A stretch of 64,000 nt of DNA, taken from assembly GCF_001112925.1 (NCBI RefSeq), contig NZ_CPYD01000001.1:310001-374000 (forward strand), read 5' to 3'. Origin of the DNA: Yersinia nurmii. Lineage in GTDB: Bacteria; Pseudomonadota; Gammaproteobacteria; Enterobacterales; Enterobacteriaceae. Numbering within the stretch: the stretch's first letter is position 1; every line of letters starts with the position of its first letter. Below are positions 28,934 to 37,284 of this stretch, piece after piece. A program made the position numbers and the translations under genes. The notes under the pieces are model-generated. The model searched no databases. It was not told where the DNA came from and saw only the letters and a program-made list of their open reading frames with translations.

Positions 28934-28969
28934 AAAAAGCCGGATTTCACCAATGATTTCCGGCTTTTT
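28934..28969. terminator. Bidirectional terminator between artJ and rlmC
   Basis: An 11-bp perfect stem AAAAAGCCGGA/TCCGGCTTTTT (28934-28944, 28959-28969) with a 14-nt loop. It gives T-runs on both strands between the convergent genes. Confidence 0.92.
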
Positions 28970-28999
28970 CTATTATTCAGCACTTAAGCTATTTGAGAT

Positions 29000-30139
29000 T
29001 TAAGCCGTTGCCTCGCGCCGCACCAGTAGCGTCATCACTTCATAATGGCTGGTATGAGGAAACATATCGAATAACTGCACCCGTTCAATGCGGTAATCCG
29101 CTAGCGCAGCGATATCTTTCGCCATGGTTTCCGCATTACAGCTGGAGTAGAGAATAAACGGGGGTGCCATTTGGCTAAGATAATCGCAAAGCTCTGTACC
29201 AATGCCCCGGCGTGGCGGATTGACCAAGACCAATTCCGGCGTTTCCGTCTCGCCGATGGCAAAACGTGTGGAATCCAATGCGGCAAAGCTGACCTGTTTC
29301 AACCCCAGTTTTTCCGCTGATTGTCGCGCACAGGCAATGGCTTCCGCGCTGATTTCAATGCCGGTCAGACGCGTTTCCGCCGTGGCGCAGTGCAAACCAA
29401 AACCGCCGACACCGCAGAATAAATCCCACATGCTGCTAATATTCAGCTCACGCACCCAATCACGGGCCGTAGCATACAGCGCGGCGGCCACATCAGGATT
29501 GGTCTGGAAGAAACTCTGCGGTCGAATAAATAGCGGCACCTGATTAAAGCGTTCCTCCAGCGCCTGTTGCTCCGTCAGCGGAATTTCCTGCTCTCCTTCC
29601 AGTATTGCCATATGCACCGGCTGAATATTGACGGAAATAACCCGTAGCTGAGGTAATTGTTGCTGTAGCCACGGCAGGGCTTTCCGCAACTGCTCTAGCT
29701 TATTTTCTGAACGTAGCACAAAGCGCAGCATCAGCTCTCCGCTGACGGTGCTTTCGGTTAACAGCAGAAATTTTAACTCGCCGCGCTTGCGCGCCACGTT
29801 ATACGGCGTTAAACCGGCACGAGCGATAAAGACCTTCAAAACGGTAAATGCCGTAGCAAAACTGGCGGGATACAGCGGACAATCGCTCAGATCTACCGCC
29901 GTTCCGTCCCGATGCAACATACCGAGTAACGGACGCTCTACGCTGCCGCTAACCACCATTTTCGCTTTATTGCGAAAAGCGCTTTCACGCCCGAAAACCG
30001 GTGTTAACCATTGAGCGACCGGTTGCCCGGACAGCAGATTTTCTAAATGATGTTGTTTATCCGCCAGTTGTTGGGAGTAATCTTTCTCCAACCACTGACA
30101 AGAACGGCAGCTGCCCGCCGTATACTGTGCGCAATGCAT
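29000..30139 (-). CDS. rlmC: RlmC, 23S rRNA (uracil-747-C5)-methyltransferase
   Basis: The 379-aa SAM-dependent RNA methyltransferase has N-terminal [4Fe-4S] ligands C3, C11, C14 and C87. A Rossmann SAM domain contains [14 protein letters not shown] (around residue 240), then [10 protein letters not shown] and the catalytic nucleophile C334 in YSSCNAET. This is the RumB arrangement. It lies downstream of ybjO on the same strand, as the distal part of the potFGHI-ybjO-rlmC cluster. Confidence 0.97.
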   Translation of the reverse strand: MHCAQYTAGSCRSCQWLEKDYSQQLADKQHHLENLLSGQPVAQWLTPVFGRESAFRNKAKMVVSGSVERPLLGMLHRDGTAVDLSDCPLYPASFATAFTVLKVFIARAGLTPYNVARKRGELKFLLLTESTVSGELMLRFVLRSENKLEQLRKALPWLQQQLPQLRVISVNIQPVHMAILEGEQEIPLTEQQALEERFNQVPLFIRPQSFFQTNPDVAAALYATARDWVRELNISSMWDLFCGVGGFGLHCATAETRLTGIEISAEAIACARQSAEKLGLKQVSFAALDSTRFAIGETETPELVLVNPPRRGIGTELCDYLSQMAPPFILYSSCNAETMAKDIAALADYRIERVQLFDMFPHTSHYEVMTLLVRREATA

Positions 30140-30231
30140 GAATATTGACCGTTATGATTTATTACGTTGAGATTTGCAGCGCTCTCGGCCGCCAAGGGGG
30201 GCGGATTGTACCACCCCGCGTCGGGAAACAC

Positions 30232-30714
30232 TCATTTTGACTGGCGGAAAAAACGCTTCGAATGGAAAGGAATAAACAACAGACCAATAATCACGGCGTC
30301 GGGAATTTTTTGTATTAGCAGACTGTGGAACACCTCGGCTCCGCTTTCGCCTTCAATGCGGAATACATCAACATATAGCCAATCCAGTGAAACCAACAGC
30401 ATATAAACCACCACCACAATCTGGCACAGCAGATAACACCAACGGCCCCAGTTCTTACGACGGATGACAGCTCGACCGCAGACAATTTCGAGGAATAACA
30501 GCCCCAAGCTAGCCAACAAAATCAGGCCAGAATCCCAACTTTGCAGATTTTCCGCGATAAAAAGCTGCATTCCGCCCATGCCCAGCTCAGCGACCAGCAG
30601 CAACAGTCCTAAAACCCGAGTCGCGATAATGGCGGTGCCACCGACTAATACGGCGACCGGCGTGGCTGCGGGAACTTTCATATTGGCTTGTCCCTCTCCC
30701 AGACTGACACTCAT
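30232..30714 (-). CDS. ybjO: YbjO, DUF2593 inner-membrane protein
   Basis: The 160-aa protein has about four hydrophobic segments (around residues 22-42, 62-80, 93-113, 138-150). It keeps the YbjO signature region FHSLLIQKIPDAVIIGLLFIP and the RRFF-like C-terminus. The function is unknown. It sits 93 bp after potI and 92 bp before rlmC, the same gene order as E. coli. A second in-frame Met at residue 12 could also serve as start. Confidence 0.87.
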   Translation of the reverse strand: MSVSLGEGQANMKVPAATPVAVLVGGTAIIATRVLGLLLLVAELGMGGMQLFIAENLQSWDSGLILLASLGLLFLEIVCGRAVIRRKNWGRWCYLLCQIVVVVYMLLVSLDWLYVDVFRIEGESGAEVFHSLLIQKIPDAVIIGLLFIPFHSKRFFRQSK

Positions 30715-30807
30715 CCATCCTCTCCCGCAACCTGATGTTATCTTTCACATTAACGCCACCCGCAGACGGCATGCGATCGAGAGAAAGCCTAGCAGCTTTG
30801 GGAAATT

Positions 30808-31653
30808 TCAGCTATGGGCGGCTTTGCGTAATTCACGCGACCGCTGCTTTTCTGAGCGCGCCATAATTCGCCAAGCGATCAGCCCGATAATCCCTACCAC
30901 CAGCAGGATCAGCGTCGCCAATGCGTTGATTTCCGGATTCACCCCCATACGCACGCTGGAGAATACCAGCATCGGCAGAGTCGAAGCCCCCGGCCCGGCA
31001 ACAAAACTGGCAATAACCAGATCGTCCAGCGACAGTGTAAAAGCCAATAACCAGCCTGAGATCAATGCCGGTGCGATCATTGGAGCGGTAATCACAAAAA
31101 ACACTTTTAACGGTGTGGCACCCAGATCCATCGCGGCCTCTTCAATGGAACGATCCAGCTCTCGCAGTCGCGAACTGATGACCACGGTGACATAAGCGGT
31201 GCAGAAAGTGACATGGGCCAGCCAAATGGTGAACATGCCGCGCTCCGCCGGCCAGCCGATAGCGTGCCCCATCGCAACAAACAGCAGTAGCAGAGACAGC
31301 CCGGTAATCACATCCGGCATCACCAGCGGTGCAGTCAACATAAAGGCAAATCCGGTAGAGCCGCGAAAACGACCAAAACGCACCATCACCAAAGCAGCGA
31401 TAGTGCCGAGAATCACCGCCATCGTCGCCGAAGCCGCCGCAATGGTCAGACTCAGCCCAACGGCCGATAGCATAGTGGAATCATGGAATAACTCAGTATA
31501 CCAACGGGTCGACCAACCGCCCCACACCGTCACCAACTTATTGCTGTTAAATGAATATATAACCAGCATCAGCATCGGCGCGTACAAAAAGGTGAATCCC
31601 ACCACCAGAATCGCCCGTCGCCAGACAGAGCGAACCTCAGGTAGATTATTCAT
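30808..31653 (-). CDS. potI: PotI, permease of the putrescine ABC importer
   Basis: The 281-aa inner-membrane permease has six TM helices and the coupling EAA loop EEAAMDLGATPLKVFFVITAPMIAPAL (about residues 175-201). It forms the PotH-PotI channel of the putrescine-specific PotFGHI transporter. Its ATG overlaps the potH stop by four bases (ATGA). The C-terminal basic tail (ARSEKQRSRELRKAAHS) is typical. Confidence 0.96.
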   Translation of the reverse strand: MNNLPEVRSVWRRAILVVGFTFLYAPMLMLVIYSFNSNKLVTVWGGWSTRWYTELFHDSTMLSAVGLSLTIAAASATMAVILGTIAALVMVRFGRFRGSTGFAFMLTAPLVMPDVITGLSLLLLFVAMGHAIGWPAERGMFTIWLAHVTFCTAYVTVVISSRLRELDRSIEEAAMDLGATPLKVFFVITAPMIAPALISGWLLAFTLSLDDLVIASFVAGPGASTLPMLVFSSVRMGVNPEINALATLILLVVGIIGLIAWRIMARSEKQRSRELRKAAHS

Positions 31654-32615
31654 CCCTGACCTCCCATTTCTTTATTCTGATGTTTATGGAACCAAAGGAT
31701 CGGTGCGATCAGCAGTAAAAGCATGACGGTTGCTACGGCGGAAGCGACCGGCCAGTCACGATTGCTAAAGAATTCGGTCCACAGAATGCGCCCGATCATG
31801 ATGGTGTCCGGGCCACCTAACAGTTCGGGAATGACGAACTCCCCTACCGCCGGAATAAACACCAGCATCGATCCGGCGATAATGCCGCCTTTGGTCAAGG
31901 GTACGATAATGCTGAAGAACGTTTTAAAGGGTTTGGCTCCGAGATCGGAGGCCGCTTCCACCAGCGAATAATCTAAACGAGTTAGCGCGGTATAAATTGG
32001 CAACACCATAAATGGCAGATAGGCATAAACCACGCCGATATATACCGCCAGGTTGGTATGTAAAATAACCAAGGGCTGATCGATAACGCCGAGCCACATC
32101 AGTACATTATTCAAAATACCGTTGTTTTTCAGAATCCCCATCCAGGCGTAAACCCGAATCAAAAATGACGTCCACGAAGGTAAAATCACCAATAACAACA
32201 GAATATTACGCGTCGAGTGACTGCTATGAGCAATCGCCCAAGCCAGCGGATAGCCAATGATCAGGCAACACAAAGTGGAAATACCGGCTACCTGCAAAGA
32301 TTGTAAATAGGCGTCGATATACAGAGGATCGTCGAGCAATTGCAGGTAATTCCCCAGATTCAGAGAAATATCCAGCTTGCCGTCCATCCATGTCATCAGA
32401 TCGGTGTAAGGAGGAACCGCACGGGCCATTTCAGCCAGACTGATTTTAAATACAATGAGGAAAGGCAGCATAAACAGCAAAAACAGCCACAGGTAAGGTA
32501 AACCTATCACCAATTTGCGGCCATGAGTCATTTGCCAACGCTGTAGGCAGGCAATTAACACGCTGGATTGGCGGGTTGGTGCCTCCGGCGTTGGTCGAAC
32601 CGAATCAGGCATCAT
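31650..32615 (-). CDS. potH: PotH, permease of the putrescine ABC importer
   Basis: The 321-aa permease has an N-terminal cytoplasmic stretch, six TM helices and coupling loop VEAASDLGAKPFKTFFSIIVPLTKGGI (about residues 215-241). It lies 3 bases after the potG stop and overlaps potI by four bases, so potG-potH-potI are translationally coupled. Confidence 0.96.
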   Translation of the reverse strand: MMPDSVRPTPEAPTRQSSVLIACLQRWQMTHGRKLVIGLPYLWLFLLFMLPFLIVFKISLAEMARAVPPYTDLMTWMDGKLDISLNLGNYLQLLDDPLYIDAYLQSLQVAGISTLCCLIIGYPLAWAIAHSSHSTRNILLLLVILPSWTSFLIRVYAWMGILKNNGILNNVLMWLGVIDQPLVILHTNLAVYIGVVYAYLPFMVLPIYTALTRLDYSLVEAASDLGAKPFKTFFSIIVPLTKGGIIAGSMLVFIPAVGEFVIPELLGGPDTIMIGRILWTEFFSNRDWPVASAVATVMLLLLIAPILWFHKHQNKEMGGQG

Positions 32616-32618
32616 CTT

Positions 32619-33752
32619 CTAGCTCCCCAGCACCACACAGCTATCCGTTTCCCAGCACAGACGCACTTCATCGCCCCAGGTTGGCATCCCTTTACGATAA
32701 CGATGGCCGTTTTGCAGCTGGGCGCTAATAGTTTGCCCACTATGGAGTTTGACATGGTAAATCGACAAATCCCCTAAATAGGCAATGTGTACCACTTCAC
32801 CTACCGCAAAGTTAAAACCGGCTTCCGGCACGCTTTCACACAGCATGATTTTTTCGGGCCGCAGCGCAACCAACACCGGCACCCCATCGACGACAGAAGC
32901 GTCTGAATCGACTTTCAACGGATGACGCAGCCCAGGGCTGTGAATAACCAGCGCATCTTCCTGCCGTTCCGTAAGCACGCCTTCAAACACATTCACTGAA
33001 CCTATAAATTCGGCGCTAAATCTACTGTTCGGGTGTTCATAGATTTCTTCCGGCTCACCGATTTGCACAAATTTCCCGCGATTCATAATGGCGATACGTC
33101 CGGCCATAGTCATGGCTTCTTCCTGATCGTGAGTCACCATCACGCAGGTTGCGCCAACTCGTTCCAGAATATCCACGACTTCCAACTGCATCCGGTCGCG
33201 GAGTTTTTTATCCAGCGCGCCCATTGGTTCATCCAGCAGCAATAACTTTGGCCGCTTAGCCAGACTGCGCGCCAACGCCACCCGCTGACGCTGGCCGCCA
33301 GATAATTGATGGGGCTTACGTTTGGCAAACTCTTGCATATGCACCAGCGCCAGCATTTCCTCTACCCGACGTTTAATTTCCCCACTCGGCAGCTTGTCCT
33401 GCTTGAGGCCAAAGGCAATATTCTGCTCGACGGTCATATGAGGAAACAGCGCATAAGACTGAAACATCATATTAATTGGCCGTTGGTAAGGCGGCACATG
33501 GGACAAATCCTGCCCATCTAATACAATCTGCCCTTGAGTCGGCGACTCAAATCCCGCCAACATCCGTAATAGCGTTGATTTTCCGCAGCCGGACGCGCCG
33601 AGCAAAGCAAAAATCTCGCCTTTATAAATGGTGAGATTGACATCATCCACGGCGGCCTGACCGTCGAAAGATTTGGTTAAATTGCGAATTTCCAATAAAG
33701 GGGTAAAAGCCTTCAGGGATTTCAACGGCGGACGAGAAATTACATCATTCAC
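32619..33752 (-). CDS. potG: PotG, ATPase of the putrescine ABC importer
   Basis: The 377-aa ABC ATPase has Walker A GASGCGKST at 52-60, signature LSGGQRQR, Walker B LLLLDEPMGALD and a C-terminal TOBE regulatory domain (about 290-377). The open frame extends 48 codons further upstream, but only the GTG at 33752 (reading VNDVISRP) aligns with E. coli PotG and gives its exact length. The upstream extension would consume the potF-potG stem-loops. The GTG start and weak ribosome-binding site may add to low expression relative to potF. Confidence 0.95.
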   Translation of the reverse strand: MNDVISRPPLKSLKAFTPLLEIRNLTKSFDGQAAVDDVNLTIYKGEIFALLGASGCGKSTLLRMLAGFESPTQGQIVLDGQDLSHVPPYQRPINMMFQSYALFPHMTVEQNIAFGLKQDKLPSGEIKRRVEEMLALVHMQEFAKRKPHQLSGGQRQRVALARSLAKRPKLLLLDEPMGALDKKLRDRMQLEVVDILERVGATCVMVTHDQEEAMTMAGRIAIMNRGKFVQIGEPEEIYEHPNSRFSAEFIGSVNVFEGVLTERQEDALVIHSPGLRHPLKVDSDASVVDGVPVLVALRPEKIMLCESVPEAGFNFAVGEVVHIAYLGDLSIYHVKLHSGQTISAQLQNGHRYRKGMPTWGDEVRLCWETDSCVVLGS

Positions 33753-33810
33753 TCTGCGTGCTCTCCGTAGAAGCAGAACAGGCCACATCGTAATGCGGCA
33801 TAAAATAGCA

Positions 33811-33888
33811 GCAGAAACAGCCAGTTTCCCTACTGTTTCTGCCCTAATCATTTTAGGTGATACCCGATTGGCTGCTGAAAACAGCCAA
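33811..33888 (-). promoter_or_regulatory. Two stem-loops in the potF-potG intercistronic region
   Basis: In the 153-bp gap, TTGGCTG/CAGCCAA (33868-33874, 33882-33888; 7-nt loop) and GCAGAAACAG/CTGTTTCTGC (33811-33820, 33833-33842; 12-nt loop) are perfect inverted repeats. Neither has a strong U-run. They fit 3'-end protection of a potF-only mRNA or partial attenuation, which would explain excess binding protein over transporter. Confidence 0.6.
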
Positions 33889-33905
33889 CGGCTCAATCAA
33901 CGGTA

Positions 33906-35015
33906 TTACTTACCTGTTTTGACTTTAGTCCAAGCGCGAGTCATCACCCGATCGATTTTTGGCGACTGAACTTTCAGGGTGAACATTTTGGCGCGAACGT
34001 CCGCCGGCGGATAAATCCCCGGATTATCGCGGACTTCCGGATTTACCAAAGGCGTCGCAGCTTTATTGGCATTGGCGTAAAACACATGGTTGCTGATATT
34101 GGCGATAACATCCGGGCGCATCAGGTAGTTGAGGAATTGGTAAGCCTCATCCTGATTTTTAGCGTCCGCAGGCATGGCAAAAACATCGAAGAATGCCAAA
34201 GCCCCTTCTTTCGGGATGCTGTAAGCCACATTGACGCCATTTTTCGCCTCTTTCGCTCGGTTTGAGGCCTGCATAACATCACCCGCCCAACCAACGGCTA
34301 CGCAAATATCACCATTAGCCAGATCGTTAATGTATTGAGAAGAATGGAAATAACGAATATTTGGCCGCAGTTTTAACAGTAAATCTGTTGCCGGACCGGT
34401 GTAATCAGCGGCATCGCTGCTGTTAGGGTCCTTGCCCAAATAATTAAGCACGGTGGCAAAAACCTCACTTGGAGCATCAAGGAAGGACACACCGCAGCTT
34501 TTCAATTTCTCTAGATTTTCCGGTTTCAGCACCAGATCCCAACTGTTAATTGGCGCATCGGTTCCCAGCGCCGCTTTCACTTTATCAACGTTGTAACCAA
34601 TGCCGGTGGTAGCCCACAGATAAGGAATAGCGTATTTATTTTCCGGATCGTGCTGACTGACCAGTTTAAGTAATTCCGGGTCCATATTTTTATAATTAGG
34701 CAGTTTGCTCTTATCCAGCGGCTTAAATACGCCGGCGGATAATTGACGCTCAAGGAAACTGGCCGAAGGCACCACCAGATCGAACCCGGTACTCCCCGCC
34801 ATTAGCTTTCCTTCCAACACCTCGTTGGAGTCAAACACGTCATAAACCACTTTAATGCCGGTTTCTTTTTGGAAATTTGTCAGCGTATCTGGGGCAATAT
34901 AATCAGACCAGTTATAAACGTGCAGTATTTTTTCCTCAGCCGAAACTGAGACGGACGCGGCCATAAGCAGGCCAGCAGTAACACCCGATAGCCATTTTTT
35001 ACGTTGGGTGAACAT
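33906..35015 (-). CDS. potF: PotF, periplasmic putrescine-binding protein
   Basis: The 369-aa SBP (family 1) has signal peptide MFTQRKKWLSGVTAGLLMAASVSVSA and mature start EEKILHVYNWSDYIAPDTL. The pocket residues are recognisable in NWSDY, PSASFLERQ and VGWAGDVMQA. GGAGGA lies ahead of the ATG. It is the first gene of potFGHI, 391 bp from ybjN. The family transports putrescine, not spermidine. Confidence 0.96.
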   Translation of the reverse strand: MFTQRKKWLSGVTAGLLMAASVSVSAEEKILHVYNWSDYIAPDTLTNFQKETGIKVVYDVFDSNEVLEGKLMAGSTGFDLVVPSASFLERQLSAGVFKPLDKSKLPNYKNMDPELLKLVSQHDPENKYAIPYLWATTGIGYNVDKVKAALGTDAPINSWDLVLKPENLEKLKSCGVSFLDAPSEVFATVLNYLGKDPNSSDAADYTGPATDLLLKLRPNIRYFHSSQYINDLANGDICVAVGWAGDVMQASNRAKEAKNGVNVAYSIPKEGALAFFDVFAMPADAKNQDEAYQFLNYLMRPDVIANISNHVFYANANKAATPLVNPEVRDNPGIYPPADVRAKMFTLKVQSPKIDRVMTRAWTKVKTGK

Positions 35016-35056
35016 CCGTGAACTCCTCCAGAACAGGGTAAATCATAAAGTTGAAT

Positions 35057-35075
35057 TTGTACCTGACGGGTACAA
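35057..35075. promoter_or_regulatory. Inverted repeat in the potF leader
   Basis: TTGTACC-TGACG-GGTACAA is a perfect 7+7 inverted repeat ending 42 bases upstream of potF. It may be an operator overlapping the promoter or a 5'-UTR hairpin. No regulator could be assigned. Confidence 0.4.
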
Positions 35076-35406
35076 CACCTTTCCTGATCGAGCGCTATTG
35101 CCACAAACTCGTTATGCATGGCTATGCACTGGAGAGAGTTATTGATTAAGCATCAATAACCACGAATTCGCGGGGGTAATCATATGCCCTTTGCAGAGAA
35201 CAAAGCATAACCCCTGATAGTTATACGCACCAGTATCCAGCTTAAAAAACGCCTTTTATCGACTTTTTATGCATAGTTAATCTATGTAATTCGCCACTTG
35301 TGGCATAAACGGCGCTAAATATCTGGCAAACTAGGGTAAAAAGCAGAGGATCTTATGGCGGGAAAAATGAAAAACAGCATGCCGCCGGGGATGGCGGCCA
35401 GCTAAA
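35076..35406. other. Gene-poor region between potF and ybjN
   Basis: This stretch contains the rest of the potF promoter region. A small inverted repeat GCCAC-TT-GTGGC (35293-35304) and a GC-rich hairpin GCCGCC/GGCGGC (35381-35398) just after the ybjN stop are present; the hairpin may help end ybjN transcription. On the plus strand a 16-codon frame (ATG at 35355) has GAGGA ahead of it but no other support. Confidence 0.4.
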
Positions 35407-35892
35407 TCAGTGAATAACTGGGAAAGAGGTCGGTACGACCTGCCCTTCTTCCTCTTCGGTTTCACCGATGAACAGCAGATCGTTTGCTCGGGCTTCCAGA
35501 ATAATCATCGAAACCTGCTCTTCGCTCTGCTGCATAAAGTGGCCAAACTGCTCCAGCGTAATGCCTTCGGTGACGTACACCGACTGGCAAACAATCAACT
35601 TCGGCAGATTATCATCCTGAATGTCGATAAAAGCCTTCGCCGTTAGCGAGCTGGCATTGATCTGGCTTAAATCCGCAACCAGCGGAATCAGCGCCGTAGG
35701 CCGGATTTCGGCTAACGCAGAGAAGAGAATAACGTTATCTACCAGGTCCACTTTGGCATCAAAAATGCCTTCAAAATTTTGCATGTGGGGCAAATGCAGT
35801 GCCTGGCATGAGTCGCATTCAAAAAACGAGATCCCTAACTGATCCAGCCAACGCCGTAATAAGGCTAAATCCGGGACGATGAGTGAATCCAT
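35407..35892 (-). CDS. ybjN: YbjN family protein
   Basis: The 161-aa cytoplasmic protein matches the YbjN family (T3SS-chaperone-like fold). The diagnostic stretch FFECDSCQALHLPHMQNFEG lies near residues 19-38, and QSEEQVSMIILEA near 125-137. In E. coli, YbjN affects motility, biofilm and SOS phenotypes; no biochemical activity is established. E. coli carries nfsA and rimK between ybjC and ybjN; both are missing here. Confidence 0.92.
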   Translation of the reverse strand: MDSLIVPDLALLRRWLDQLGISFFECDSCQALHLPHMQNFEGIFDAKVDLVDNVILFSALAEIRPTALIPLVADLSQINASSLTAKAFIDIQDDNLPKLIVCQSVYVTEGITLEQFGHFMQQSEEQVSMIILEARANDLLFIGETEEEEGQVVPTSFPVIH

Positions 35893-36071
35893 AGCAACCT
35901 ACCTCACGATTCTTGCAACAAGAAAAGTGGCATAGCTTACGGAATATTCGCCGTTAGCGCCATGACCAATCCAGACTAATTGACAGCAAAAGCCGTGACT
36001 ATTCGTGAAATATGCGAAGAGATACGCAAACAACAAGGAAAATCAGTTTTTGTCATTATCGTTATCAGGGG

Positions 36072-36362
36072 TTAAGGCTTTTTCTCCTCTTTATCCGCCG
36101 TTTGAGTGGTTTCTTTTTTATCGATCCCATTCATTCCCAACAGCGGGCCAAAACCCTGCGCCACGCGCCAAACTATGCAGGCTGCGGCGGGAACCATTAA
36201 CCCAATACCAATAAATATCATCATAATCGCGACGCTAGGCTCACTTAACCCTGCGGGCAGCGTGACGTAATGGTTAATACTTAAATAGGCCAGCACCAGT
36301 AATAACATTCCCAAGGCTTCCAAAATAATCACCATTTTGGGCATATCGCCTAAAGCACGCAT
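36072..36362 (-). CDS. ybjC: YbjC, DUF1418 membrane protein
   Basis: The 96-aa protein has two TM segments (about residues 12-30 and 44-66) and a charged C-terminal tail (KKETTQTADKEEKKP). It matches YbjC from MRALGDMPKMVIILEALGM. The frame is open 24 codons further upstream, but AGGAGG just before the ATG at 36362 fixes the start. In E. coli it shares a SoxRS-regulated operon with nfsA-rimK; those genes are absent here. It is divergent from grxA. Confidence 0.88.
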   Translation of the reverse strand: MRALGDMPKMVIILEALGMLLLVLAYLSINHYVTLPAGLSEPSVAIMMIFIGIGLMVPAAACIVWRVAQGFGPLLGMNGIDKKETTQTADKEEKKP

Positions 36363-36477
36363 CGTTTCCTCCTGTACAACATATTTATAAGGTTTAGCCA
36401 AAGGTGTTGAATCCGCCAATGCTACAACACTCAATTAATGCAAATAATCGGTTAACCCAGAGAATCGACGGATGTAA

Positions 36478-36514
36478 ATAGGTTCGGATAATCGGATTAA
36501 CAGGCAATTCCTGC
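36478..36514. promoter_or_regulatory. Possible OxyR site in the ybjC-grxA divergent region
   Basis: Four tetranucleotides spaced by 7 bases (ATAG, TAAT, ACAG, CTGC) match 11 of 16 positions of the OxyR pattern ATAG-N7-CTAT-N7-ATAG-N7-CTAT. grxA is OxyR-activated in E. coli, but the site lies about 130 bases upstream and the match is partial. A perfect inverted repeat AATCGG-N7-CCGATT (36586-36604) lies closer to grxA. Confidence 0.3.
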
Positions 36515-36646
36515 TTTGTTTTCGTCTCATCAACGGGCATAGTAACACCCATTGAAAGTGAGTAATACGCGACAAGTCATTCAGCAATCGGATAGATACC
36601 GATTGGCAGACGAAGTGATTAACTCAACATAATCAAGGAGTTTTGC

Positions 36647-36910
36647 ATGTTTACTGTAATTTTCGGACGTCCTGGTTGCCCTTACTGCGTCCGTGCCAAA
36701 GAGTTGGCTGAAAAACTGAAAGCTGAGCGTGACGATTTTGATTTCAACTATATCGACATCCATGCAGAAGGGATCACCAAAGCCGATTTGGAAAAAACTG
36801 TCGGTAAGCCGGTTGAAACCGTACCGCAAATCTTTATCGATGAAAAACACATCGGTGGTTTCACTGATTTTGAAGCTTACGCTAAAGAACATCTGAATCT
36901 GTTCAAATAA
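36647..36910 (+). CDS. grxA: Glutaredoxin 1
   Basis: The 87-aa glutathione-dependent disulfide reductase has active site C11-P-Y-C14 and the GSH-binding TVPQIF and GGFTDFEAY blocks. It reduces ribonucleotide reductase and OxyR. The length is close to E. coli (85 aa). AAGGAG precedes the ATG. A terminator follows 46 bases after the stop. Confidence 0.97.
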   Translation: MFTVIFGRPGCPYCVRAKELAEKLKAERDDFDFNYIDIHAEGITKADLEKTVGKPVETVPQIFIDEKHIGGFTDFEAYAKEHLNLFK

Positions 36911-36956
36911 TAGCGATGCCGAAGCCATTAAGTGATGGCTAAACTGCGATAAAGAG

Positions 36957-36980
36957 AGGGTGCTTTGGCACCCTTATTTT
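36957..36980 (+). terminator. Terminator of grxA
   Basis: A perfect 7-bp stem AGGGTGC/GCACCCT with a TTTG loop, followed by a T-rich tract. A second small repeat AGCCAT/ATGGCT lies just upstream (36923-36940). Confidence 0.82.
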
Positions 36981-37284
36981 ATTTTGCTTAAGCACTCTTA
37001 TGAAACTTCAAAATAAAATCACGAAAATCCCACAAGTAACCCCTGTTTTTTTGGCCGATCCCGCTATTAATTTCCCCGTTAAAAGCATATTTATCCGCTA
37101 ACACCGTTTTCCCCGCTTACTACTGGCTGTAATCCCGCGGACAGACTAGAATAACCACCGCTATTGCCGTTACATGCATCAGATTTTGCTGAAGGCATTC
37201 ATCTGGCAACGAATGCAGATATTACTGGGTCACATAACCCTTATTAGCGTTATCTACTTCAGGTTAAACAATAAGTTATCCTCC
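36981..37284 (+). other. Upstream region of ybjL without a supported gene
   Basis: About 300 bp between the grxA terminator and the ybjL GTG start. The ybjL frame is open through the last 111 bases of this stretch, beginning with an ATG at 37174, but those 37 codons have no counterpart in E. coli YbjL. The region should hold the ybjL promoter; no clear elements were assigned. Confidence 0.4.

Noticed and set aside
30464-31195. 243-codon plus-strand frame antisense to ybjO and potI
   Set aside because: Ser/Thr/Pro/Ile-rich translation typical of the complement of membrane-protein genes; spans two real genes and an intergenic gap.
35076-35160. Sigma-54 promoter upstream of potF
   Set aside because: A TGCA-N7-GCA arrangement was tested on the minus strand, but the invariant GG of the -24 element is missing.
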